Assembly (NCBI GenBank): GCA_022818135.1
Contig: JAFMSR010000018.1
Span: 22,693,498 to 22,757,497, forward strand
DNA: 64,000 nt
Direction: 5' to 3'
DNA from: Saxidomus purpurata
Lineage: Eukaryota > Mollusca > Bivalvia > Venerida > Veneridae
Shown: piece by piece, positions 1-11,546 of the stretch
Numbering within the stretch: position 1 is the first letter of the stretch
Layout of the letters: the number at the start of each line of letters is the position of its first letter
Program-made: the position numbers and the translations under genes
The notes under the pieces: generated by a model
Databases searched by the model: none
What the model was told of the DNA's origin: nothing
Seen by the model: the letters and a program-made list of their open reading frames with translations, nothing else

Positions 1-622
1 CACATGAAAAAAAGTAATACTGAATGTGTAGATGTACTGTATACTTTGTTTGCAGCAACTGATCTAGTGCAGATGACATCCGTGTCCAGTTAGTAAGTCT
101 TCGCTAAGTACTCCTCTAAACTATTCTGGTATTGACCTTTTCAAGAGATGGACAAGAAAAAGGTTTAAAAAGGAACCTAGATGTATGGAAATGGATAGAG
201 TCAGCCCTGTTTTACAAAGCCAGCTAACTGATACATCAAAAATTGCAACTGAAAGTCAATGTGCGATGTACTTGTATTAAAAATGAATACATCAAATAGT
301 CGTGCATTGTTGTGTAACTGTTGTATGACACATACAATAAACCACGACAACGCAAGACTTGTAGCACGACAATCGCATGACAATTGAAAACCTACCTTAA
401 ACCAGCTGAGGCCAGTTTAGTCGCTAGCAAATATTTAGCATCGAAAACCTCCCCAAGACCGAATTTGCTTGTTCCACCACCCAAAACCGGGCCATCCAAA
501 ATTTGTAGCGGAACTTTCTAGTCGTAAGTTGTCGTAGTGGTGTGGAGACGTTGCTGTAGACTGACTTACAAAGGCTCGCGTGTATTTGAGGATTGTAAAT
601 TTTATAATGGACAAACACTTAC
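1..622. other. Intron sequence downstream of the ADAMTS-like exon 3; no feature seen
   Basis: On the minus strand this lies after the GTAAGT donor of exon 3, so it should be intron. I looked for the ADAMTS spacer start (a CGVCGG-like motif) and found none. Short ORFs on both strands look non-coding. Confidence 0.5.
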
Positions 623-856
623 CTTACATCGACCACCTATGCAGACTCCTCGTCCGCGAGGTCCACACGTTGTTCCGTTCCATGCCTGCGTCTGCATCTT
701 GAGAATAAAACCGGTTTCCACAGTTCGGCAATACAGAGCGCATGGTTCGTCTGCAGTATAGTGAGGTAGCCAATGAAAGTAGTTGTCTTTGATGGAGACG
801 TTGTTGAATGACTCGCACTGAATGTCCCGGAGATATAACCCTTCCTTTCCACAGCC
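623..856 (-). CDS. Exon 3 of ADAMTS-like/papilin-type secreted protein: ADAMTS cysteine-rich domain (partial gene)
   Basis: This 234-nt exon encodes exactly 78 codons in phase 0. On the minus strand it is preceded by TGTGCTTTCAG and followed by the donor GTAAGT. The protein begins GCGKEGLYLRDIQC, matching the end of a TSP1 repeat plus the R-x-x-QC start of the ADAMTS cysteine-rich domain. It continues with FHWLPHY, PCALYC, WNGTTC and ends VCIGGRC, the order typical of ADAMTS, ADAMTSL and papilin proteins. Cysteines are at exon residues 2, 14, 39, 43, 64, 72 and 77; the first is probably the sixth cysteine of the TSP1 repeat in the preceding exon. N-glycosylation sequons occur at NVS (19) and NGT (60). 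The family is extracellular matrix, and members lacking the metalloprotease are non-catalytic. Which member this is cannot be decided because the spacer and later domains lie beyond the left edge. Confidence 0.88.
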
Positions 857-1383
857 CTGAAAGCACACATAAGCGTTATCTTCCCACAATCTGACAGAAT
901 ATAAAAAGGGATTATTAAATAGAACCTAACTGTGTTTGCAATAAAATCTACGGTTGAGGTACAGAAGTGTGATAAAAAGCCACGGTAGAACGGAAATGGA
1001 CGAAACGAACCAGAGAAAGACAGTTTGACCAGTTCATTTCGGATAAGCATTTTGAAACACCAAAGTCAACGTACCAAGTATTCTATTATAAAAGGTGCAG
1101 CGGGACGATCGACTCAATTGACGTACATTAAGTCACCTCTTATATATACGTGTCACATAAGAATCACACTTGCCATATGAATCTATGTAGACATGCTTCT
1201 GGTTCTAACTCGAGAAGTCAAGAGTTGAAATGTCAATGATAGTTTATTGCCTATAGGTATCAACTTATTATCAGCCGAATCGGACATTGTTTCAAAGGGT
1301 CCAAGTGTTTAATTTATATATCCACTTCACGCTGACAGTCTTACAACTTATACGTTTAATGAAATTCCCTGAGTTTAAAATGA
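857..1383. other. Intron between ADAMTS-like exons 2 and 3; left part
   Basis: Unique-looking AT-rich intron sequence ahead of the composite repeat that starts at 1384. I see no further exon. Confidence 0.5.
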
Positions 1384-2456
1384 AACAAGAGCTGTCCCTC
1401 CCAAGTGACGAATGCCCCCGAAAGAGGTGCCTCACAGTCTGTGTCCTCTCCATGTGCTCAATAAATGTGCTATGTAATTTTAAAATCCTTCCATGCATGA
1501 CAGAGTAATCATGCATACAGTATTCCATTACTTTAAACACTAAGTGTGACCTTGACCTTTGAGGTAGGGACTTGGGTCTTGCACGCGACACATCCGCTTG
1601 ATGTGCTAGACATTTGTGCACAGTTATTTTAAAATCCTTCAAAGCATAATAAAGTTATAGTCCGGACACAAATGTATGCATATATACAGGATTCCATTAC
1701 CTATAAACTCTAAGTGTGACCTTGACCTTTGTGGTAGGGATGTGGGTCATGTCACGCGACACGTCGTCTTGATGTGCTAGACTTTGTGCCAAATTATTTT
1801 AAAATCCTTCAAGGCATGACAAAGTTAGTCCGGACACGAATGTGTGCATATATGTTATTTAGAGGAATCCATTACCTTCAAACTCTAAGTATGACCTTGA
1901 CCTTTGAGCTAGGGACGTGGGTCTTGCACGAACGTCATCTTGATGTGCTAGACATTTGTGCCAAATTATTTTAAAATCCTTCAATGCATGACAAAGTTAC
2001 AGTCCGGACACGAATGTGTGCATATATGCTTTTATGGAGGAATCCATTACCTTAAAACTCTAAGTATGACCTTGACCTTTGAGCTAGGGACGTGGGTCTT
2101 GCACGCGACACGTCGTCTTGATTTGCTAGACATGTGTACCTAGTTATTTTAAAATCCTTCAATGCATGACAAAGTTACAGTCCGGACAGAATGTGTGCAT
2201 ATATAGAGGATTCCATAACCTTCATATTCCAAGTGTGACCTTCACCTTTGAGGTAGGGATGTGGGTCTTGCACGCGACACGTCGTCTTGATGTGCTAGAC
2301 ATGTGTGCCAAGTTATTTTAAAATCCTTCAATGCATGACAAAGTTACAGTCCGGACACGAATTTGTAAGTGGGGACGCACGGACGGACGGACAGACGGAC
2401 AGACGGTCAGACGGACAGACGGTGCGATTTTAATATGCCATCCTTCGGGGGCATAA
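1384..2456 (+). mobile_element. Composite HINE-like element 1 (subterminal inverted repeats, five-unit tandem core, GACG tail)
   Basis: Starts AACAAGAGCTGTCC, followed by ATGCCCCCGAA at 1412. It ends with TTCGGGGGCAT (2444-2454), the inverted partner of that head motif. The core is about five tandem units of 169-175 bp, each with GACCTTGACCTTTG followed by CGACACGTCGTCTTGATGTG-type sequence. A GGAC/AGAC microsatellite (about 2374-2423) precedes the end. The last bases form a hairpin, TATGCC (2434-2439) with GGCATA (2450-2455). This architecture matches non-autonomous Helentron (HINE) elements known from bivalves. No protein is encoded. It lies in the intron between exons 2 and 3 of the ADAMTS-like gene. 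Confidence 0.75.
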
Positions 2457-3042
2457 AAATGTCACGGTTATAGATTTTTTACTCTTGTGTTCACCTTTTC
2501 AATATTCAAGTTTAAAAAATAAATAAAGGTCATTGAAATTGCATACATTAATGATCTATGTACATTAGGACATCTGCTACATGATGAGGAATTAAAGTAC
2601 TTATATAGTATATACTATTTTATATTCCACCCTTTTATTAATATAAAGATCTCTTTTTATTGCTAGGTAAATCACTCAGGGTATTTATGACACGCAATGG
2701 TTAATCAAATATCGCACACTAAGTCAATACAACCTAACAGACTACGCTCTTCAAAAACTTAGAGATAATAATATGTTTGATACACATATAAAATACCCCC
2801 GTTTAATAGTCACTTGACTGTATAGGACAACTGGGTCAGAAATCAGTTTTTGATATGTTCTATTTCAAAGACTGATAAAAAGACTATACATTGTATTCGC
2901 ATTCTGTTAAAAAGGCCCACACATGCTTATATTAACCGACAAAATATCAGACTTCATATAAACTTGACCAACAGGTGTTTTATTGTTTGCTAATTGGAAA
3001 ATTTAGAAAAATACATGCAAAATCGAACTAATCGGAACGTAC
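2457..3042. other. Intron sequence between composite element 1 and exon 2
   Basis: AT-rich sequence without a recognisable gene or repeat. Confidence 0.4.
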
Positions 3043-3204
3043 CACAGTGTTGCAGACTTTATATCGTATGTTTGTGCCGGTGCAGGTCTGCGAGGCTCCT
3101 AAGCACGTCCTGGTCTTGTTGGCCAGTCCTCCGCCACAGGGTTTTGAACATTCGCCATACTGACCCCAAGACGACCATTCCGCAGTGACATTGAGAGCTA
3201 TCAC
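3043..3204 (-). CDS. Exon 2 of the same ADAMTS-like/papilin-type protein: thrombospondin type-1 repeat
   Basis: This 162-nt, 54-codon exon is flanked on the minus strand by a TTTCAG acceptor and a GTACGT donor, both in phase 0. The first eight residues (VIALNVTA) are hydrophobic and complete a signal peptide begun in the previous exon. The TSP1 repeat follows: EWSSWGQYGECSKPCGGG, then KTRTC, a cysteine at residue 41, and RYKVCNT. Cysteines are at 19, 23, 34, 41 and 51, and the sixth comes from residue 2 of the next exon, so the splice falls between the last two cysteines. Residues W10 and W13 are the usual TSP1 tryptophans, and NKT at 29 is a sequon. A TSP1 repeat right after the signal peptide, with no protease domain, argues for ADAMTSL or papilin rather than an ADAMTS protease. 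Confidence 0.9.
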
Positions 3205-5350
3205 CTGAAATCATCACGTGATCAAATATTAAATGTATAAATATGGAGATAATAATGATATTTTTCTAAGGCGCCTTTTTCATCTGAAATGGAAGGAATG
3301 TCCTGGTATCTAGGCAATGATTTCTGTAATGTAGTCATCACATACGAAAAAGGCAGACGGAACTGTATACCACTAGGGGCATAGATGCATTAATATACGA
3401 TGCCGTGAATACACCCCCATGCCAAGTTGTCTTTTTTTAAATTTTCATATTATTTTTGCAAGTAACCAGCTAAACCACTCAGTTCCCCAAGTTCCAGTAT
3501 GGCGAAAAGTGATGTCCGTTCTGTCAAAATAAAAATACATTGTAGTTATAAAATATATTACTGGTACAGCAAATCTTGATATTATTTTCAGCATTTAACC
3601 ATCATAGTACATGTATATTTATGAGCCTAACACTACTACTGTTTGTGGTCTCCTTGCATATTGAAGTGAAATTGAATGTAACGAATGCAAGAGATTTGTA
3701 CTTATGAACTGTGTTCCAATACTTGGCCACAGACGTCAAAGAGACTGACGACGTTATCTGATATATATATGGTAAATGCCTGAAATATTTAGCGGGTTGA
3801 CATGTTTATCAACATATTTTAGTACGTGTCATATCGTAAATTAAACAAGTTATTTGATAAAAACATATATCTATGTACCACAATATGTAAGGTCAGAGAT
3901 ATCAAAGTTATACACTAAGATACGGAATCCATTTCTTGCCTAAGAACGGTATTTAAAATGGCACAAATTCGATTCCGTAAAAGTTTCAAGTTTCAAGTTT
4001 TATTTCTGATTAAGGCTTATTACAAGCATGTGATCACATAAACATGTACATTTGTTATATCCTAGCTACAATAAACGTGTGATATTTTGAGAAACAAACA
4101 CAAAATTCTGCATTATAGATATAAACGTAGATTTATGTGCGATATCTTTATATAGTACAATAAATTTAGGAGAAAGACAGTATCAGTATCGATACCACCA
4201 TTGCTCTAGCCTCGTTTTCGTACCGTCCAATATTTCAAATTTCATCAAAGTATTTTTTTGATCCTGTAGCACCACTTTTAATTTAATTCGAATTAGGCCG
4301 AAAAAAAGTTATACTACCTCTCTGGTAACCCTTAAGCACCCTGTTTCCCACCTATATGAATTATTTTTTTACCTTCACGAGTAAAAGCCAGTGGCTTATA
4401 GTACGAAAAAGAATGAATATTGAACAACAAAAAGTTATAAAATAGTTTTCTACCTGTTCATACGAATCAATATAGAACAAATATATTATTATTGCCTTGT
4501 CTTATTTTACATTATTAATTTAAACTTCTTGTAACTAATATTAAATGTTTCCAAATGACGACTTCATTGGTCCCGCCAACATTATGAATTGTGAAGGTCG
4601 AGGTCTTGGAATTTGCGATATCCAGGTTTAATGCTAAAGAAAAAGACAGTGTAACCCTGAATTGTCTGAAAATGCAGCCAACAGAACTAAAAATGTTTTG
4701 TTTATTTACACCTGCGATTTCCGTCTTACAGAAACTATGGAAAAACTCGTCAGAAGATGTTCCCCTATGTGACGCAGATCACACACGTAGTAACATGTTT
4801 GCCAAAACATCAAACGCCTTACATAAGCTACTGCAATACGGTAAAGCTGGCATGCCTTTGCAAACACATGTAAAAAACTTGTATTTTCACATTTCTAACT
4901 TCGAATCATAAACGATATATACAATGTAATGCAATGGCTGTGCTGAAAGACCACCTATGAGAACGGGTGTGCATTTATAGGCCGATTATAATAGTTAGTT
5001 TCTTGTGCAGCGAAGCAATTTTGACTTCATTCCTTAACCTCTCAACCGTTCCAGTTTTGCAGTAAAACGGACAAACACAACTGTTCTACTGAAAACGGGC
5101 GTTGGTTACACTAAATGTGTATGTTAAACCAGACGCTAGACTGAATCTCTGGACGCCAAAGAGTAACAGACAAAAAGCACACGCAGGGTTTCATACTAAC
5201 AACATAATAAATTTCATAGAATATTTCAGCTTGAAAATCTAAGTTTTCAGCCAAAGATAGCTAGAATGTCCGGTTACTTTAACACGGTATAATAACTATA
5301 CATTTTTTTAAAAAGAAAAATCACCAGATTTTCAAGTTTATATTTGAAGT
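3205..5350. other. Start of the 10.5-kb first intron; no gene seen
   Basis: Mostly unique AT-rich sequence apart from a LINE-like 3' tail at 3981. The 106-codon open frame at 4591-4911 has no recognisable domain or convincing splice context and is treated as chance. Confidence 0.4.
3981..4180 (-). mobile_element. Fragment with LINE-type 3' tail, minus orientation
   Basis: Begins with two copies of AAGTTTC followed by AAGTTTTATTTCTGATTAAG. Read on the minus strand this is an AATAAAA-like signal followed by a short GAAACTT repeat, the usual way mollusc CR1/RTE-type LINE copies end. No open frame remains, and the right boundary is approximate. Confidence 0.4.
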
Positions 5351-6147
5351 TGACATTTGGTGTCATACAGTAATTATTCAGCAATCACCCGTTTGGTGTC
5401 GTACTATTATTATTCAGCACGTTAGACGTCATACTATAGTTATTAACCAAACACCCTTTTGACGTCATATTGTAATTATTCACCGTTTGGTGTCGTACTG
5501 TTATTATTCAGCAAGCAGCACATTGGACGTCATACTGTAGTTATTAACCAACCACCCGTTTGACGTCATATTGTAATTATTCACCAAGTATCCGTTGGTC
5601 ATTATACAGTATATATTCAGAAAAAATCCAAATGACGTCATTAAGTTATTATTCAGAAAGCATCCGTTTGATGCCGTGCAGTAATTATTCAGCAATCAGT
5701 AGTCTGACGACATACAGCAAATACTTAACAAGCAGCCGTTTGGCGTCATATTGTAGGCACATTGATCCAGAAAGCAAACAGTTGATGGCATACAGTAATT
5801 GTTCAGCAAGCACCCTTTTGACATCATACAAGTATAACTATTCAGTTACCATCAGTTTGACGTCATACATAACTTAATCAGCAAGCACCAGTCTGACATG
5901 ATACATCAATCATTTTAAAATCATCCGTTTAACGTCATACAGCACTTACGCAGCAGTCACTTGTTTTACGTCATACATCGCTTACTCAGCAAGCACCAGT
6001 TTGACGTCAGACACTAATTATTCAGAAATCATCCGTTTGACGTCATATATCACTTACACAACAAGCACATGTTCGACGTCTTAAATCATTTAGTCAGCAA
6101 GCACCAGTTTGACATCATACAATTTTTATTCAGGTAGCACCGGTTGG
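5351..6147. repeat. Minisatellite of about 22 diverged units (35-47 bp) with TGACGTCA palindromes
   Basis: Each unit has the form (C)GTTTGACGTCATAC, then 4-6 bp, then TTATTCAGCAAGCACC. Spacing between unit centres runs from about 30 to 47 bp. Six units keep the full palindrome TGACGTCA (5460, 5561, 5633, 5858, 6002 and 6038); the others differ by one or two bases. TGACGTCA is the consensus site of CREB/ATF bZIP factors. The array lies in the first intron of the ADAMTS-like gene. Open frames across it simply reflect the repeat. Confidence 0.85.
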
Positions 6148-6168
6148 TTTACAATAGTTACTGTTTGT

Positions 6169-7358
6169 AACAAGAGCCATGTTATACATGCCCATCCCCC
6201 CGCCGAGTGCTCTTTCTATGACCAAGAAATTGAGGTGAGAGGAATGGATATGGTATAGGTTCTAATTTAATAAACTATTAGTAATTATAACGTGTTGAGG
6301 GTTATTCACCTGCACTTTCTGTGTTAATGTCGCACTTCTACTCTAAAAGTCTGAAATTGTATGACTTGCACAAACGTTTCATGTGAAAAATCAATAAAGG
6401 TAGATAACTCAAAACTAGGGTAAGTTGGAGTTATGGTTCTTGGATATTGCACTTCATCTAAATGTTTTCTATGACAGTATAAAATTTGAATCAATTCAGT
6501 TCAGTACCTAAGGAGTTATGGCCCTGACAAGAAAAAGAAATACAGGGAGATAATTAAAAAAATAGGTCAAGCTAGAGTTAAGGTACTTGTACACTGCACT
6601 TCCTCTTAATGTCCTCTGTCTTTGTGTAAAATTTAAACAAACTCCCTTGAATGGTTTCGGAGCTATGTTCCAGACAAATATGTTATATGAAAAAAATAAA
6701 ATAAAGGTAGATAACTAAAAATTAAATTAAAAGGTACAGTTATGGCTCTTAAACACTGCACAGTGTATAAATGTCCACTGTAAGTGTATGCATTTTGAAT
6801 CATTTGGTTAAGTACTTAAGGAGTTATGGCCCTGACAAAAAAAAATCAATAAAGAGAGATAATTCAATAAGAAGACAAGCTAGAGTTAAGGTCCTTGTAC
6901 ACTGCACTTTCTCTCAATGTCCTCTGTTTGCGTGTTAAGTTTAAATAAATTCCCTTGAATGCTTTCGGAGCTATGATCCGGACAAATGTGTTATATGAAA
7001 ATTCAATAAGGGAAGATAATTAAAAAATAGAGTAAGGTAGGGTTCTGGTCCTTGAACACTAAACTACGTATTAATGTCCTCTGTAAGTGTATGCAATTTG
7101 AATCAATTTGGTTAAGTACTTAAGGAGTTATGGCCCTGACAAAAAAAATCAATAAAGAGAGATAATTCAATAAGAAGACAATCTAGAGTTAAGGTCCTTG
7201 TACACTGCACTCCCTCTTAATGTTTTCTGTCTGTGCGTAAAGTTTAAATAAATTCCCTTGACTACTTTCATAGTTATGCTCCGGACAAAAGTGTGATGGA
7301 CGGACGTACGGACGGACGGAGCCCATCACCATATCCCTGGCGCCTTGGCGGGGGGATA
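6169..7358 (+). mobile_element. Composite HINE-like element 2 (six-unit tandem core)
   Basis: Starts AACAAGAGCCATG. An exact 11-bp inverted pair flanks the body: ATCCCCCCGCC (6194-6204) and GGCGGGGGGAT (7347-7357). The core has about six units of roughly 150 bp with the phrases CTTGTACACTGCAC, GTCCTCTGT, and GAGTTATGGCCCTGAC or GAGCTATG. A GGACGGAC-type microsatellite (about 7289-7320) precedes the end, and TATCCC (7332-7337) can pair with GGGATA (7353-7358) as a terminal hairpin. It has the same layout as element 1 but a different core and different inverted repeats. Non-coding. Confidence 0.75.
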
Positions 7359-8461
7359 ATAAGACTTTGGATGTGCTTCACATTCTTATACGTAAATCTC
7401 TTTGTTATTTGTCGAATACATGTACACCGAAACGGAATCGAAACAACCTATGGACAAAAGTAAGCACAACTGTGGTTAAAATATTACACACTGTATTACA
7501 ACGGTATTACTTTGTTGTGCGCACACGTTGAAAACATCAGTTCTCACCTTGGAAAGAATGTTCATACAACTGATATGTTGAACTGATGCCTTGAAAATGT
7601 GACATCTTTTTAAACGTTTAATTGAAGTAATTTAATTTTCCCTCAGACCATTCAGTTCTTTTTAAACCAATAATTCATTTCATTTAATTAAAAAGGGAAA
7701 TAGTTGCTTAATTGAAGTATCTTTTGTAATAGCAAACTTAACAATGGACTTAAGACGTTTTTTGATAAAAAGAAATTCTTTGTAACAAAGCATCAATAAA
7801 GAGACTACTCAAATAACAGGAAAAATCAACAAAACACACAAAAAGAACTAATAAATGGGTTATATGATTTGATCATTTGATTACATTAGCTTGATTTATG
7901 TGGGATTGCGTGCATAAATAAATTTGTTAAAATATTACGCTTTATACTGAAAGGGTTTGTGGGTTAAGATATAATCAAACTCAAACAGAAGAAATTACGT
8001 GTGAAATGAATTTTGTTTACACGTTAAGAGGGTGATAAATTAGATTTAGGACATTTTCCGATTATCTCACTAAAACCTGGCAAATCAGCCACATCTATAC
8101 TTTAATTAGTCATTTATTTTCTGTTTGTTCGTAAAATTATACATTTAAGGCTTTTAAATATACAGTTCAAAGTCCGTTAAATTTCAGGCTTCGGTGTTCA
8201 CAAGTATTTTTTGAGAGAGTAGTGACACTAGCTGGCTAGTTATGTGGCTATTCTGTAGCTAGATGTATTTAATTTATTTGATTAAAGTCTCGTTGAATAC
8301 ATGTACACATTTGCTGAAAATTTAAACATGTAACTGGTCATTCTATGTACGTGTAAGAATTGCATGAGACTAAACTGTATACAATGTGCAACTTTATCAC
8401 AAGATTCTGTATCACGAGAGTAACACATCCAGTATAAGTGGTTTGACCCGATCCCGTGGTT
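7359..8461. other. Intron sequence, no gene seen
   Basis: AT-rich unique-looking sequence between composite element 2 and the SINE-like segment. Confidence 0.4.
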
Positions 8462-8870
8462 TTTGGGGTGGTTACCGTCGGTGTCTGTTCATCATTTAAC
8501 CTACGAAAATGAGGGTCATGGGTTCGAGCACCAAACACTACCGATTCTTAATGTGGAATTTCAACCAAACTTCGTTAAATTGTTGTGTATCATGGAAAGA
8601 TATATCATGCATTTCGGTAATTATCTCAGAGGTCAAGGTCACACTTAGTGCTTGGCGGTTCAATTTATATGCAGTACATGACAGTAAGTTCCTGTCAGTC
8701 ATATTTATTAAATATTATATGAAAATACATTAAACTTCGCAAAATTGTAGAGCATATTTGGAAATTGTGTCTTGCACAGAATCCAGATCCTTAGTTCAAG
8801 GTCAGGGTCATATTTAGATGTCAAAGCCCTACATCGGGAACCTATGCCACTTATAATCTTGTTCATTATA
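8462..8870 (+). mobile_element. SINE-like element with tRNA-derived head (diverged)
   Basis: Contains GTGGTTACCGTCGGTG and, about 45 bp on, TGAGGGTCATGGGTTCGAGC. This parallels the clearer A-box/B-box head at 11429-11510 (TAGCCGAGTGG ... TGAGGGTCACGAGTTCGAGC), so both probably belong to one SINE family. The stretch after it carries AGGTCAAGGTCA (8630-8641) and TTCAAGGTCAGGGTCA near 8796. The 3' end is not defined. Confidence 0.5.
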
Positions 8871-9479
8871 GTGTAGAGTTCAAGCTAGGGAAAATTTTAA
8901 TACTTTAATGATAAAGTTTTCAGACATGCCAAACTTTTTATTACTAATGTTATCTTTTTATTTAATTTTTTTCCGCATTTAAACACTGCAAAAAATGTTT
9001 GTCTCAAATTGAAGAAAAATGGTAAAATTTCACAGATAGGTTTTTACATATAACACCGTGTAATTGGGCCACATTCAAACCAATTTAGGCAATTATATTG
9101 CGGAAACTATAACTACATGCATTTTCAATTACAGAAAAAAACGAAAGGTTATCATAATTGCGTATCTGTAGTGTTCGCTAGCAAATTGATTTCATAAAAA
9201 CACAATTATGAAAATAATTTATTGTAATGCAATATGTAACGAGTGATTACAAATATGTCTTTGTGTCAAATTTGAGCCAAAAAAGGCACACAATTCACTA
9301 TAAAAGATAACAGTCACTATAGGTTCGTGAGAAAAGATAAAAAAATAATGAATTTACGAAAAAAAAATGTATGCAGATTTTGGGTTATATTAAAAAGGTT
9401 GCAATGCTAAGACAAACGTATAAAAGTTCTGGTAATATGGTATAAGACAAGAAACATGGAGCATGCACAACTACGCATG
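8871..9479. other. Intron sequence, no gene seen
   Basis: AT-rich sequence with A-runs; no head motif for the following repeat was found here. Confidence 0.35.
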
Positions 9480-9987
9480 ATACTTATCACTTCTGTGAAA
9501 TATCATTAAATTGTGACCAGTGGTTTTGGAGATTAAGAGCGCACAAGATTGTACTACATCGAGCCCTTGTGACCATGACCTTTGACCCTGAGACTAGAAA
9601 CATGGACCACATGCTACTTATCATTTCTGTGAAGTATCACGAAACTTGGAGATTAAGAGCGTACAAGATTGTACTACATCGAGCCCCTGTGACCATGACC
9701 TTTGACCCTGTGACCAGAAACATGGACCACATGCTACTTATCATTTCTGTGAAGTATCACGAAACTTGGAGATTAAGAGCGCACAAGATTGTACTACATC
9801 GAGCCCCTGTGACCATGACCTTTGACCTAGGGATCCGAAATATGGACCATGCACAACCAGGCACGGAACTTGTCATCTCTGTGAAGTATCATTAAATTTT
9901 GATCAGGGTTTTGGAGATTAAAGGCCCACAGACAGACAGACAAGCTGAATCCAGTATAACTCCTTACACTTTGCGTGCGGGGGTATA
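9480..9987 (+). mobile_element. Composite HINE-like element 3, apparently lacking its head (120-bp tandem core)
   Basis: About 3.5 tandem units with a period of exactly 120 bp (the phrase CTACATCGAGCC recurs at 9557, 9677 and 9797), each containing GTGACCATGACCTTTGACC. They are followed by a GACAGACAGACA microsatellite and an end, GTGCGGGGGTATA, that can fold back on TATAACTCC (9955-9963). No AACAAGAG head with a matching CCCCCGC motif was found upstream, so the element looks 5'-truncated. The 108-codon open frame across it is a product of the repeat period being divisible by three. Confidence 0.65.
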
Positions 9988-11428
9988 AAAAATCATCTAT
10001 TTTTCAAAATATGTTTTTATCTGAACTAAATAGTTTCTTCTCTCTGCTAGAAAGTTGCAGAGTTTGCTAGTGGCTTCCAAAAATAATTTAGTACAGGGAC
10101 CGAAACTGGTGAAGTAAGCGCTATCAGAACTGCAATATTAATTAGTCTGGCCTAATCAATATTTTAGAGGTTAACTAGTCAAGAATTATTGTATTTGTTG
10201 TTTCTAAGATCTCTCATGATATACTGGAATGCTTGGAGATTGATGTCCCAAACCTCAGCAAACAGTTAAAACAATACATTGTATTTAGACCACATCGACC
10301 TTGTTTTTGGAAATACGAAATTAATCAAAACTTGATGCTTGGCAGACGAATACGGAGCCTGTTTATGCCAATAAACTAGCAGGAACGCTGGGGGATTCCA
10401 TATCTTTAAATGACATCATTCTTTGCTACATACTGTTTTTCAAACTTGAAACATGCTACATGTATGTTTGTAGTGAATATCTCGACAACAAAACAAGGAG
10501 TTTATAAAATAGTTACATCACATTGTTTATAATTATGCTAGAAAGTATATTATTTATACTTGTGTTAAAATCTCATAACATGACTTTGCAGTAACCGCTG
10601 AATCCCCTATATACTTTTTGAGACTTCTCGAAATACATGAATAGAAAAATTTACGAAAAAGAAATTAAATATATGTCCGTTCTTCTCCGTTCCGTTCTGT
10701 TCCGTTCCGTATCATTTATATATCAAAATATTTTACAATACGGTAGAATACATTGACTCCAAAGATAAATGAATGACTGATAAAAACACCTGTAGGTAAT
10801 TAGCGTTAATTGATGTAAATAACTCATTATTATACCGGACTTAGATATCAAATTTACTAAAAGGTCCACTAACGTATTTATGTTTGATTATTTTGATGTA
10901 GTGTCAAATGACAAAACGTGTGTGGCAAAAATTTGGGGCGATTTACAATGGAAAATTGGTGAAATTTTCGTAGTTATTACTTGAACAGAAAAGTTTGGCC
11001 CCATTACCTATTGTCAATCATGTTGCAATTATAGATCAGTTTTACCTTTTCAGTCATGTAAGCAAAATTTCAGTAAATGATACAATTAAAAACACATATT
11101 TTCACAGGGAAAATGAACACATTAAAAACTTGCGGGCTAAAGATCGAAACCGTTAAAATGACACAGAAGGACAAAAAGATAATTTAGAAGTAGCACATAA
11201 TCCATTAGCGATGCTGTAAAAAGGGAACACATTTAAGACAGTCAAATAAGTTTGCTCATATGCCATCACAAATAACAAATCTGAACAGCGGCTTTTTCTA
11301 AATTTCACATGACTGCATTTTCATCATAATAACAGTGCACATTTCCGTCATCGCCGAGCACGAAGAAGACATTCGTAAGAACAAAAGGATCAGTGCATCG
11401 TTTTGCTTACGTAGAGAAAGTGTACGAC
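9988..11428. other. Intron sequence with a short TTCCG-rich tract
   Basis: A degenerate (TTCCG)n tract lies at about 10678-10710. No gene or clear mobile element otherwise. Confidence 0.35.
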
Positions 11429-11510
11429 CTTCCCTAGCCGAGTGGTTAGAGTCGCTGAGTTGTCGCCTCTCATTAACTGAGGGTCACGAGTTCGAGCCAA
11501 GCTACTGGCT
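11429..11510 (+). mobile_element. tRNA-derived SINE head with A and B boxes
   Basis: A-box-like TAGCCGAGTGG (11435-11445) and B-box-like GAGTTCGAGCC (11488-11498) are spaced as in a tRNA. Anticodon and acceptor stems are not intact, so this is a SINE head or tRNA pseudogene, not a functional tRNA. It sits about 35 bp before composite element 4. Confidence 0.6.
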
Positions 11511-11546
11511 ATGTCTTTTTATGTGAGAAAGTTGGCATTTTCTTTA

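Noticed and set aside
602..889. The ATG at 889 as the start of the cysteine-rich ORF
   Set aside because: It precedes a splice acceptor; the residues before GCGKEG are intron translation, and the TSP1 exon supplies the true upstream sequence.
4591..4911. 106-codon open frame (+) inside the ADAMTS-like first intron
   Set aside because: Begins with a non-ATG codon, has no recognisable domain and is antisense to the host gene; left as chance.
5351..6147. CRISPR-like regular repeat with spacers
   Set aside because: The units diverge from one another and the spacers are as similar as the repeats; this is a eukaryotic minisatellite. The same applies to 20548-20745 and 52949-53326.
9569..9895. 108-codon open frame (+)
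   Set aside because: It is the translation of 120-bp tandem units in a mobile element; the repeat period keeps the frame open.
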